Source of the DNA: Angustibacter sp049994355
Lineage (GTDB): Bacteria; Actinomycetota; Actinomycetes; Actinomycetales; Angustibacteraceae
Length of the DNA: 64,000 nt
NCBI RefSeq assembly: GCF_049994355.1
Contig: NZ_CP188257.1
Span: 4,650,001 to 4,714,000 of the forward strand
Reading direction: 5' to 3'
How positions within the stretch are numbered: the first letter of the stretch is position 1; each line of letters opens with the position of its first letter. The notes beneath the pieces are model-generated. The model worked only from the letters and a program-made list of their open reading frames with translations. It was not told the origin of the DNA and did not search any database. Position numbers and translations under genes: made by a program. Positions 1-7,332 of the stretch are shown piece by piece.

Positions 1-1182
1 GTGCCGAAGTACCACGTCGACCTCGTGACCGGCGAGAAGGGCGAGCGCAACGGCGCCTTCGTCACCAACGTCGAGCACAAGATGGGGCTCAAGGTCTCCA
101 CCACCTGCGAGGTGCGCTTCGGCGAGGTCGACGCCATCCCAGCCGTCGGCACCCTGCTCGGCGAGGTGCACGACGGCATCGCGCAGATGTTCAAGATCAT
201 CGAGTTCGCCCGGATGATGGTCGGCACCAAGGCGATCGCCACCCTGTCCAGCGGCTATCTCAACGCTCTCGACTTCGCCAAGGAGCGGGTGCAGGGCGCC
301 GACCTGACCCAGATGACGGACAAGGCGGCGCCGCGGGTGACCATCACGCACCACCCCGACGTCCGCCGTTCGTTGATGTTGCAGAAGGCGTACGCCGAGG
401 GGCTGCGCGCGCTGGTGCTCTACACCGCCAGCCAGCAGGACACCGTGGACGTCGCCGCGCACAGCGGCGGCGGCAGCGAGGAGTTCGAGCCCGGCTCGGC
501 CGCGGACATGGCCGTGCGGGTCAACGACCTGCTGCTGCCGCTGGTCAAGGGCTGCGGCTCGGAGCGGGCCTGGGTGCTGCTGGGCACCGAGTCGCTGCAG
601 ACCTTCGGTGGATCGGGCTTTCTGCAGGACTACCCCATCGAGCAGTACGTGCGCGACGCCAAGATCGACACCCTGTACGAGGGCACCACGGCGATCCAGG
701 GCATGGACTTCTTCTTCCGCAAGATCGTGCGGGACAAGGGCCAGGCGCTCGGTCACCTGGCCACCCAGATCCAGGAGTTCGCCAAGGGTGGTGGCGGCGA
801 CCTCGGCACCGAGCGCGAGCTGCTCGGCAAGGCGCTCGAGGACGTGCAGGGCATCGTCGGCACGATGGTCGCCTCGCTGATGGCGTCCGACACCCGCCAG
901 GGCGGCGACGTGACCAACATCTACAAGGTCGGACAGAACGCGTCCCGCCTGCTGCTGGCCACCGGTGACCTCGTCGTCGGCTGGCTGCTGCTGCGCCAGG
1001 CCGAGGTGGCCGGCGAGGCGCTGAAGGGCGAGGTCTCCAAGGCCGACAAGGCGTTCTACACCGGCAAGATCGCCGCGGCGTCGTTCTTCGCCCGGACGGT
1101 GCTGCCGAAGATCGCCGCTGAGCGCGCTATCGCCGAGGCCATGGACAACGCGCTGATGGACGTCCCGGAGGACGCCTTCTGA
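1..1182 (+). CDS. Acyl-CoA dehydrogenase, FadE-type, C-terminal part (5' end outside window)
   Basis: Flavoprotein that removes two hydrogens from an acyl-CoA to give the trans-2-enoyl-CoA in beta-oxidation; cytoplasmic. The frame is open from base 1, and the visible 393 residues hold the middle beta domain and the helical C-terminal domain. The motif YEGTTAIQ near residue 226 contains the Glu that is the catalytic base in this family, and GGSGFLQDYPIEQYVRDAKI is the usual flavin-side segment. The long tail after this motif, with about 160 more residues, matches the roughly 600-residue actinobacterial FadE5-like class rather than the 380-residue short form. So about 200 N-terminal residues are probably missing upstream, and the GTG at base 1 need not be the start. 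The chain-length preference cannot be read. Confidence 0.9.
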   Translation: MPKYHVDLVTGEKGERNGAFVTNVEHKMGLKVSTTCEVRFGEVDAIPAVGTLLGEVHDGIAQMFKIIEFARMMVGTKAIATLSSGYLNALDFAKERVQGADLTQMTDKAAPRVTITHHPDVRRSLMLQKAYAEGLRALVLYTASQQDTVDVAAHSGGGSEEFEPGSAADMAVRVNDLLLPLVKGCGSERAWVLLGTESLQTFGGSGFLQDYPIEQYVRDAKIDTLYEGTTAIQGMDFFFRKIVRDKGQALGHLATQIQEFAKGGGGDLGTERELLGKALEDVQGIVGTMVASLMASDTRQGGDVTNIYKVGQNASRLLLATGDLVVGWLLLRQAEVAGEALKGEVSKADKAFYTGKIAAASFFARTVLPKIAAERAIAEAMDNALMDVPEDAF

Positions 1183-1303
1183 GTCACCCGATCGGATGAA
1201 TCGGCCGAAACCTGCCCTTTTCGAAATGCGGTCCGAAGCCCCCTGTGAGTAACTGAGAGCCTTCGAGGGCAGCACTGACCCTCACGAGCTGGAGGTACTG
1301 ACA

Positions 1304-1534
1304 ATGGGCATCGGCGCGAGCGTCTTCTTGATCGCCGTCGGCCTCATCCTGGCACTGGCCGTGAACGTGGACATCTCGGGGCTGGACATCGCGGTCATCG
1401 GATGGATCCTGGTAGCGGCCGGCGCACTCGGCCTCATCCTGACCCTGGTGATCTTCGCCCCACGGCGCAGGCGAGCGGTCAATGGTGGCGTGGTCGAGGA
1501 GCGCCGCGTCTACGACGACCGCGACGTCGTCTGA
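1304..1534 (+). CDS. Small two-helix membrane protein, DUF6458-like
   Basis: A 76-residue protein of unknown function. Two hydrophobic helices at about residues 4-21 and 28-49 are joined by a short VDISGLDI turn and followed by an arginine patch (PRRRR) and an acidic tail ending in DDRDVV. This is the pattern of small actinobacterial membrane proteins grouped as DUF6458. A strong GGAGG lies 8 bases before the ATG, which fixes the start. The gene stands alone, 121 bases after the acyl-CoA dehydrogenase, and is followed by a perfect terminator hairpin. The positive-inside rule predicts a cytoplasmic C-terminus. Confidence 0.75.
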   Translation: MGIGASVFLIAVGLILALAVNVDISGLDIAVIGWILVAAGALGLILTLVIFAPRRRRAVNGGVVEERRVYDDRDVV

Positions 1535-1550
1535 ACGAACCTCCGCAGCA

Positions 1551-1579
1551 AGGGCCGGCTCCAGCGTGGAGCCGGCCCT
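1551..1579 (+). terminator. Intrinsic-type terminator hairpin
   Basis: A perfect 13-bp stem (left arm 1551-1563, right arm 1567-1579) with a GCG loop begins 17 bases after the stop of the small membrane gene. It has no T-run, as is usual in high-GC actinobacteria. It lies between converging genes and could stop transcription from both sides. Confidence 0.8.
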
Positions 1580-1649
1580 CGCGCGTTCCTGACATTGCCG
1601 CGATGGCCGAAGCCTCCGCGGCCGCACTGCGCCGTCAGGCCCTCACAGG

Positions 1650-3518
1650 TCAGGCACCTCGCAGGTCGAGATGCAGCACGGTCGGGGAACCTGGCGCCAG
1701 TTGCACCGGGATGCCCCAGTCCTGCTGGTAGAGGTGGCACGCAGCGAACTCGGGAACCTCGCCGGTCTCGGGGTCGCCATCGCAGGCGGCGGCCTGCACG
1801 CTCACGTGCAGCACCCCGCCGTCGGGCAGATCAGCCAGCCGCAGCGTTCGACGCAGCCCCGGCTCGCTGCCGGCTCCGTCGAGAAGCAGCTCAGGTGGCG
1901 TCGCGCCGACCACCAGCCGGGACGGGTCGCCGTATCGGTGGTCCAGCTTCTGACCCGTCGGCGGGACGAACCCGACGATCAGCTCGACCGTGCCCGGCGC
2001 CAGGTCGGTGGCCGGGCGCTGGGTCCGCCGGGCACCGCCGTCCATCCGCTGCGCGTCGGCCGGCACCGCCACCCGTGTCAGCCGGTGCGCCGCGGACTCG
2101 ACGACCACCAGCACCGGATCGCCGGAGGTTGCGTCCACCACGGCGTCGCTCGGCTCGAGCAGGCCGGTGGCCAGCGTGGTCACCTCGCCGGACAACGGGT
2201 CGAACCGCCGCACCGCGCCGTTGTAGGTGTCGCACAAGGCGACCGAGCCGTCCGGCAGCACCGCGACGCCCAACGGGTGCTGCAGCAGTGCCTGCGCGGC
2301 GGGGCCATCCACGTGCCCGAAGTCGAACAGACCGGTGCCGACGTCGGTCAGCACCTCGAACCGGGAGCCGTCCACCTCGCGGGCGTGCACGTGCCGCAGC
2401 GCGGAGGTCTCGGAGTCCGCCACCCACAGCGTCGCGCCGTCCGCCGAGACGGCCAGACCGGACGGCTGGGCGAACCACGCGTCCGCCGCGCCGCCGTCCC
2501 GGATTCCCTCGGCGCTGGTCCCCGCGAGCACCTCGACGGTGCCGGCGACCGGGTCGAACCGCCAGAGCTGGTGGGTGCCGGCCATCGCGACCACCACCGC
2601 GTCGTCGAACCACGCGAGGTCCCACGGCGACGAGAGGTCTTGTGCTGCAGCGGATCCGCCGCCAGATCGCTGGCGCAGCTGGCGTCCGGTGCCGGCCACC
2701 GTGCTGACCCGCCCGTCGGACAGTCGCAGTCCACGCAGCGCATGGTTCACGGTGTCCGCGACCACCACGTCGTAGCCGACCTGCGCGGCCACGGCCTCGG
2801 GCAGCTGCAGCAGCCCCTGCGGCTCGCTCAGCTGAGCCTGGGCGGCCATGCCGTCCGCCGGACCCCTTGTGCCAGAACCGATCCGCCGGCGCTCGGTGAC
2901 CAGGTCGGCATCCAGCTCGACCAGCTGATGGTGGGCCGTGTCGCTGACCAGGAACCTGCCCTCGGGCAGCGCGAGCAGCTTGCCCGGGAAGCGCAGCGAC
3001 GTGGACGGCGGCGCCGGCGGCACGTACGGACCGCTGCCCCGGTGCAGCGTGCCCTTGACGTCGTGCTCGGCCACCAGCTCGTCGAGCAGGATGGCGAGCC
3101 CGTGCGCGTGACCCTCGCCGGACAGCTGGGCGACCACGTAGCCCTCGGGATCGATCACCGTCAGCGTCGGCCAGGCCCGTGCCGCGAAAGCCTTCCAGGT
3201 CACCAGATCCGGGTCGTCCAGCACCGGATGACGCACCTCGTACCGCTCGACCGCCGCCACCAGCGCGTCGGCGTCCGCCTCGTGCTCGAACTTCGGCGAG
3301 TGCACGCCGATGGTGACCAGCACGTCGCCGTTCTTGTCCTCCAGCGGGCGCAGCTCGTCCAGCACGTGCAGGCAGTTCACGCAGCAGAAGGTCCAGAAGT
3401 CGAGCAGCACGATCTTGCCGCGCAGGCCGGCCAGGCTGAGCGGCTCACCGCCAGTGTTCAGCCAGCCGCGCCCGGTCAGCTCGGGGGCGCGGACGCGGGC
3501 GCGGGTTGGGCTCGACAT
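1650..3518 (-). CDS. Thioredoxin-like plus NHL-repeat protein (NHLRC2-like)
   Basis: A 622-residue protein with two parts. The N-terminal 150 residues form a TlpA-like thioredoxin fold containing WTFCCVNCLHVL near residue 40; the active-site pattern is CCxxC rather than the usual CxxC. The rest consists of NHL/beta-propeller repeats (for example GLAVSADGATLWVADSE and GVAVLPDGSVALCDTYNG), with a small beta-sandwich tail. Homologues are known from bacteria to human NHLRC2, but the substrate is unknown. No signal peptide is visible, so a cytoplasmic location is likely. An AGGA lies 10 bases before ATG 3518; a GTG three codons upstream is possible. The gene follows the small membrane gene by 25 bases and probably ends the operon that begins with the CopD-CtaG fusion. 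Confidence 0.85.
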   Translation of the reverse strand: MSSPTRARVRAPELTGRGWLNTGGEPLSLAGLRGKIVLLDFWTFCCVNCLHVLDELRPLEDKNGDVLVTIGVHSPKFEHEADADALVAAVERYEVRHPVLDDPDLVTWKAFAARAWPTLTVIDPEGYVVAQLSGEGHAHGLAILLDELVAEHDVKGTLHRGSGPYVPPAPPSTSLRFPGKLLALPEGRFLVSDTAHHQLVELDADLVTERRRIGSGTRGPADGMAAQAQLSEPQGLLQLPEAVAAQVGYDVVVADTVNHALRGLRLSDGRVSTVAGTGRQLRQRSGGGSAAAQDLSSPWDLAWFDDAVVVAMAGTHQLWRFDPVAGTVEVLAGTSAEGIRDGGAADAWFAQPSGLAVSADGATLWVADSETSALRHVHAREVDGSRFEVLTDVGTGLFDFGHVDGPAAQALLQHPLGVAVLPDGSVALCDTYNGAVRRFDPLSGEVTTLATGLLEPSDAVVDATSGDPVLVVVESAAHRLTRVAVPADAQRMDGGARRTQRPATDLAPGTVELIVGFVPPTGQKLDHRYGDPSRLVVGATPPELLLDGAGSEPGLRRTLRLADLPDGGVLHVSVQAAACDGDPETGEVPEFAACHLYQQDWGIPVQLAPGSPTVLHLDLRGA

Positions 3519-3543
3519 GGTGATCACATCCTACGAAGCACGC

Positions 3544-3837
3544 TCACTCGGTCTCGTCGTCGCCCCGAGCGCGAGCGTCAGCATCGGCCCTGGCCTGCAG
3601 GCGCATCAGGTAGACCTGGACGAATGCGGTGCCGATCAGACCGCCAACGAACAGCTGCACGGCAAGCGCGTCGTTACCGGCCAGGGCGATGGCCCACGAG
3701 ACCAGGCTCGCGGCCAGCAGCAGCACCCACATCACCGGCGCACCGGTGTTGACCACGTAGCGCGTCATGCTGCCTGAGCGGCGGTACGAGATCGGCAGCA
3801 GCACCACGGAGATGGCCGCGAACACGAGGAACGCCAC
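3544..3837 (-). CDS. Small hypothetical membrane protein
   Basis: A 97-residue protein that I cannot assign to a family with confidence. There is a short hydrophobic N-terminus (residues 1-16), then helices at about 33-54 and 60-80, and a charged tail (LQARADADARARGDDETE). It starts with GTG only three bases after the stop of the nitrilase-type gene, so it is almost certainly co-transcribed and translationally coupled with it. The conserved position between a copper/oxidase-assembly-like protein and a thioredoxin-NHL protein suggests a membrane or redox role, but this is inference only. Confidence 0.7.
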   Translation of the reverse strand: MAFLVFAAISVVLLPISYRRSGSMTRYVVNTGAPVMWVLLLAASLVSWAIALAGNDALAVQLFVGGLIGTAFVQVYLMRLQARADADARARGDDETE

Positions 3838-3840
3838 GGA

Positions 3841-4659
3841 CTACAGCCGCCGATCAGCGAGCACCGGGAACCGCCCGCGCACGCCGGCCAGACCCGCGAC
3901 GTCCAGCTCGACGGACAGCACCTGCGCACCGTCGCCCGCCTCGGCCAGCACCTCACCGCTCGGCCCGACGACCTGGCTGGCACCGCCCATGGCGTGCCCG
4001 CTGTGCGTGCCGGCCGTGTTGCAGGCGACCACGAAGACCTGGTCCTCGATCGCCCTGGCGCGGCTGAGCAGCGTCCAGTGCCCTACTCGGGCAGCCGGCC
4101 AGGCCGCGGGCATCACGACGACCTGCGCGTCGGCGTCCAGCAACCGCCGGAACAGCTCGGGGAACCGCAGGTCGTAGCAGGTCGCCAACCCGAGCCGGAC
4201 GGCGTCCCCGCCGGTTGCGGACTGCGGGACGTCTAGCACCACGACGTCCTCGCCGGCCTCCAGCAGCTTCGGCTCGCCCTCACCGAAACCGAACCGGTGC
4301 ACCTTGCGGTAGGTGCCCAGCAGCGCGCCGTCCGGGCCGAACACGAGCGAGGTGTTCCACAGGCCGCGGCCCTGCGCACCGCGGTCCGCGCCGTCGGGTG
4401 CCCGCTCGATGATCGAACCGGCGTGCAGCACCACACCGGCGTCGCGGGCCGCCGCGCTCATCGCGATGGCGGTCGGGCCGTCCAGCGTCTCGGCCCGGTC
4501 CGCCCACAGCCGGTACGAGAAGCCCTCGGGTGCCCACAGCTCGGGCAGCACGACGAGGTCGTGGCCGGCCAGGGCCCGGACCTGAGCCGCGACGCGCTCG
4601 ATGCGATCCCGGACCGGCTCGCCGTCGCCGTACTCGACCTGCACCACGGCCACCCTCAC
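3841..4659 (-). CDS. Carbon-nitrogen hydrolase (nitrilase superfamily, omega-amidase-like)
   Basis: A 272-residue cytoplasmic amidase that hydrolyses a C-N amide bond through a Cys-Glu-Lys triad. All three residues are visible: Glu in LPELWAP near residue 40, Lys in YRKVHRF near 119, and Cys in TCYDLRFPELFR near 160. Length and spacing match the omega-amidase/Nit2-like branch, which deamidates alpha-ketoglutaramate and similar compounds. The substrate here is unknown. Its ATG overlaps the stop of the upstream CopD-CtaG gene by 4 bases, which indicates translational coupling. Confidence 0.88.
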   Translation of the reverse strand: MRVAVVQVEYGDGEPVRDRIERVAAQVRALAGHDLVVLPELWAPEGFSYRLWADRAETLDGPTAIAMSAAARDAGVVLHAGSIIERAPDGADRGAQGRGLWNTSLVFGPDGALLGTYRKVHRFGFGEGEPKLLEAGEDVVVLDVPQSATGGDAVRLGLATCYDLRFPELFRRLLDADAQVVVMPAAWPAARVGHWTLLSRARAIEDQVFVVACNTAGTHSGHAMGGASQVVGPSGEVLAEAGDGAQVLSVELDVAGLAGVRGRFPVLADRRL

Positions 4660-6728
4660 CGGCGGACCTCCCTGTCGTCGTCGTGCGCGGCCAGCTCGGC
4701 CAGCCGGGCGTTGTACTCCGTCAGCTCGGCCTCGCCGTCCCGGTCGGCCTGGCGGTCGCGCCGCTTGGCCTCCCGGTCGTCCGACCGGACCCAGGCGATC
4801 GCGATGCCCATGCCGAGCAGCAGCACCGGCAGCTCACCGACCCCCCACGCGACCGCGCCACCGTACTGCTGGTCGGCCAGTGGCGAGCGCCCCCAGGTGC
4901 GGCCCAGCTGGGTGAGCACGTCCGGCGCGAGCAGCTGGCTGCCCTGCACGAGCGCGACGCCGAAGAAGGCATGGAACGCCATCGTGGCGAACAGCAGCAG
5001 CAGCCGCATCGGGTACGGCGGGCGGGCCGGCCCGGGGTCGACGCCGATCATCACGTTCGCGAACAGGTAGCCCACCAGCAGGAAGTGCGAGTTCATCAGC
5101 ACGTGGCCGGTGTGCGTGCGCAGCGACAGCCCGAACAACGGCGAGTAGTAGAAGGCGATGAGGCTGCCCGCGAACAGCGCGCAGGCGACCAGCGGATGGC
5201 CGAGGACGGCCAGCACCCGGGAGTGGACGACGCTCAGCAGCCACTCGCGCGGACCGCGGCTGCCGTCCTGGCGGGCCGGCAGGGCGCGCAGCGCGAGCGT
5301 CACCGGTGCGCCCAGCACGAGCAGCGCGGGCACGACCATCGACATGGTCATGTGGCCCATCATGTGCGCGCTGAACAGCACGCGTCCGTAGATTCCGGGC
5401 GCGCCACCCGTGGCCCAGACCAGCACCAGGCAGCCGGCCACCCAGGAGACCGTCCGCAGCACCGGCCAGCCGTCGCCGCGGCGGGTCAGCCGTGCGGCGC
5501 CGACGAGGTAGAGCACGAGCAGCAGGCCGGCCACCGTCGTCCAGAGCAGGTCCAGCCGCCACGCGGTCAGCCAGGACGCCAGGTGCAGCGGCGCCGGCAT
5601 CGGGTAGCCGGTGAGCACCAGGGCCGCGTCCGTGCTGACCGTCTCCGCCCGGGGCGGTGCGCTGTTGGCCAGCGCCACGGCGACGCCGATGGCCACTCCC
5701 ATCACGACCAGCTCAGCGGACACCAGCCGCCAGAACGCCGCCCGGGCAGACGCCGCAGCACCCTGTGCCGCAGCGGTCGTGGCCTCGATCGCCGCGATGG
5801 TACGGCGTCGGTGCAGCAGGCCGGCGAGGCCGAGCAGCAGCAGCGCGACGACCTTGGCGATCACCAGCAGGCCGTACCGGGTGGCCAAGCCCTCCCAGCC
5901 GCCCAGGCGCAGCCAGGCGTTGACCGCACCGGACGCCGCGACGGTGACGAACGCCCACAGCGCCATCGTCGAGTAGCGCCGCACCACGGCGATCTGGCCG
6001 CCGCGCACCGAACCTCGAAGCAGCACCAGCGCGGCCAGCCCGCCGACCCACACCGTGACGCCGACCAGATGGAACGCGAGGCTGTCGACGGCGGCCTCGT
6101 GGTCCAGCGAGCCCGCGGCGTGGCCGGTCAGGGCCACCGGCAGCAACGCCCCGACGGCCAGCACGGCCATCCAGCCGACGGTGTTCACTCGCGTGGCCAC
6201 GATCGCGCCGGTCGCGACGACCACCACGACCAGCGAGCTGATCAGCAGCGAGCGCAGCAGGTCGATCTGGGTGATGAACTGGCCGAGCTGCTCGGCGAAC
6301 CCCGGCGCACCCGGCGCGATGCCAGCCAGCCGGGCGTAGCTCAGCACCAGCACGGCACCACCGGCCGCCGCCCACACCAGCGCCGTCCCGCCGGCCAGCC
6401 GGACCATCGCGAGGGTGACGCCCTCGAGCTGCGGGGAGCCGGCACCGCGCGCCGCCGGGCCCGCCCCACGGCGTCCCGTGCCGTTCGGTGGCAGTGCGAC
6501 CGCGGCCAGCACGAGCAGTCCGACCGTCAGGCTCGCGGCGACGTCGCTGAGCACCCGGACCAGCGGCAGGCCCCACCGAGTCAGCGCTCCGGCGTCGGCC
6601 AGCGCGAGCGAGTCACTCGCGCCCGTGAGCAGCAGTCCGGCCACCGCGGCGAGCACGGCAGCCGCCGTGATCGTCGCCGCCACCGTGGTGAGCCGCAGCC
6701 CACGGGGGAGCGTCTCGGTGGCGGCCAT
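4656..6728 (-). CDS. CopD-CtaG fusion: copper-handling / cytochrome oxidase assembly membrane protein
   Basis: A 690-residue polytopic membrane protein. The N-terminal half (about residues 1-340) resembles the CopD copper-resistance domain, and the C-terminal half (about 380-650) resembles the caa3 oxidase assembly factor CtaG. Candidate metal-binding histidines sit in SAHMMGHMTMSM, MNSHFLLVGYLF and AFHAFFGVA. Such fusions are common in actinobacteria and are thought to deliver copper to the oxidase. The C-terminal tail is highly charged and cytoplasmic. It is the first gene of a minus-strand operon. A TACCCT hexamer lies 7 bases before the ATG, so the transcript is probably leaderless. It diverges from marR, with hairpin elements in the gap. 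Confidence 0.88.
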   Translation of the reverse strand: MAATETLPRGLRLTTVAATITAAAVLAAVAGLLLTGASDSLALADAGALTRWGLPLVRVLSDVAASLTVGLLVLAAVALPPNGTGRRGAGPAARGAGSPQLEGVTLAMVRLAGGTALVWAAAGGAVLVLSYARLAGIAPGAPGFAEQLGQFITQIDLLRSLLISSLVVVVVATGAIVATRVNTVGWMAVLAVGALLPVALTGHAAGSLDHEAAVDSLAFHLVGVTVWVGGLAALVLLRGSVRGGQIAVVRRYSTMALWAFVTVAASGAVNAWLRLGGWEGLATRYGLLVIAKVVALLLLGLAGLLHRRRTIAAIEATTAAAQGAAASARAAFWRLVSAELVVMGVAIGVAVALANSAPPRAETVSTDAALVLTGYPMPAPLHLASWLTAWRLDLLWTTVAGLLLVLYLVGAARLTRRGDGWPVLRTVSWVAGCLVLVWATGGAPGIYGRVLFSAHMMGHMTMSMVVPALLVLGAPVTLALRALPARQDGSRGPREWLLSVVHSRVLAVLGHPLVACALFAGSLIAFYYSPLFGLSLRTHTGHVLMNSHFLLVGYLFANVMIGVDPGPARPPYPMRLLLLFATMAFHAFFGVALVQGSQLLAPDVLTQLGRTWGRSPLADQQYGGAVAWGVGELPVLLLGMGIAIAWVRSDDREAKRRDRQADRDGEAELTEYNARLAELAAHDDDREVRR

Positions 6729-6735
6729 GTCTCAA

Positions 6736-6741
6736 AGGGTA
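6736..6741 (-). promoter_or_regulatory. Probable -10 hexamer (TACCCT) of the CopD-CtaG operon
   Basis: Reading on the minus strand, TACCCT is followed by 7 bases and then the ATG at 6728. This spacing puts the transcription start on or next to the A of the start codon, the known layout of leaderless actinobacterial genes. No Shine-Dalgarno sequence is present. Confidence 0.55.
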
Positions 6742-6763
6742 GGCGCCGAACCGAAGGCGATTT

Positions 6764-6796
6764 GCTCCAGAGTCGGAACAGGGTGCACTCTGGAGC
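6764..6796. promoter_or_regulatory. Perfect 10-bp inverted repeat in the marR / CopD-CtaG divergent gap
   Basis: GCTCCAGAGT (6764-6773) is matched exactly by ACTCTGGAGC (6787-6796) around a 13-base spacer. It lies between divergent genes, just before the smaller MarR-type palindrome. It may be an operator or an RNA hairpin. Confidence 0.45.
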
Positions 6797-6797
6797 G

Positions 6798-6816
6798 GTT
6801 GTTTGTATCAAGCAAC
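6798..6816. promoter_or_regulatory. Candidate MarR operator
   Basis: A 19-base near-palindrome, GTTGTTTG-TAT-CAAGCAAC, with one mismatch between its 8-base arms. It sits 28 bases before the marR start. The TTG...CAA form and position fit autoregulation by MarR-type repressors of drug exporters; binding is inferred. Confidence 0.55.
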
Positions 6817-6843
6817 TATTCATGGATGCCGAAGGAAACACGT

Positions 6844-7332
6844 ATGTCCGATCTCGTCCCCGCTACAGCCGAGCTCGGCGAGCAGGTCGTGAGGCTGACC
6901 CGGCAGATGGGTGCGCTGAAGGCCCACGCGTCGTCCAAGCACCGGCACGGCGTCGAGTGGTCGTCGTACGTGCTGCTCTTCCACCTCGTCAAGCACGGCC
7001 AGCCCATGCGGGCGAGCCTGCTCGCCGAGGTGGTCTGCGCGGACCCGTCCACGATCAGCAGGCAGACCGCCTCGCTGGTCGAGAACGGGCTCGTGGAGAG
7101 ACGTCCCGACCCGGACGACGGTCGCGCGGCTCAGCTCGTCGCCACCACCAAGGGACGGGAGCTCTACGCGCAGGTGCGGACCAACCGCGACGAGCTGTTC
7201 GCCGGCGTCCTGGCGGACTGGCAGGCGGACGACGTCCGCCAGCTGGCCACCTTGCTCGACCGCTTCACCACTGACCTCGAACGGCACCGCCCCCACTTGC
7301 TCAAGCAGATCGAAACTCAGGAGACCGCATGA
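6844..7332 (+). CDS. MarR family transcriptional regulator
   Basis: A 162-residue winged-helix dimer that probably represses the adjacent exporter and releases DNA when a ligand binds. The recognition segment LLAEVVCADPSTISRQTASLVENGLVERRPDPDDGRA (about residues 59-95) shows the helix-turn-helix followed by the beta wing with the typical DPDDGR loop. The N- and C-terminal helices would form the dimer interface. AAGGA lies 6 bases before ATG 6844; an in-frame ATG at 6826 would add six residues and is less well placed. Its stop overlaps the start of the MFS gene (ATGA), so the two are co-transcribed. Confidence 0.9.
   Translation: MSDLVPATAELGEQVVRLTRQMGALKAHASSKHRHGVEWSSYVLLFHLVKHGQPMRASLLAEVVCADPSTISRQTASLVENGLVERRPDPDDGRAAQLVATTKGRELYAQVRTNRDELFAGVLADWQADDVRQLATLLDRFTTDLERHRPHLLKQIETQETA

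Noticed and set aside
4530..7274. A 914-codon plus-strand open frame opposite the CopD-CtaG gene
   Set aside because: Antisense shadow; the Gln/Arg/His-rich translation has no domains, whereas the minus strand encodes a clear membrane protein.
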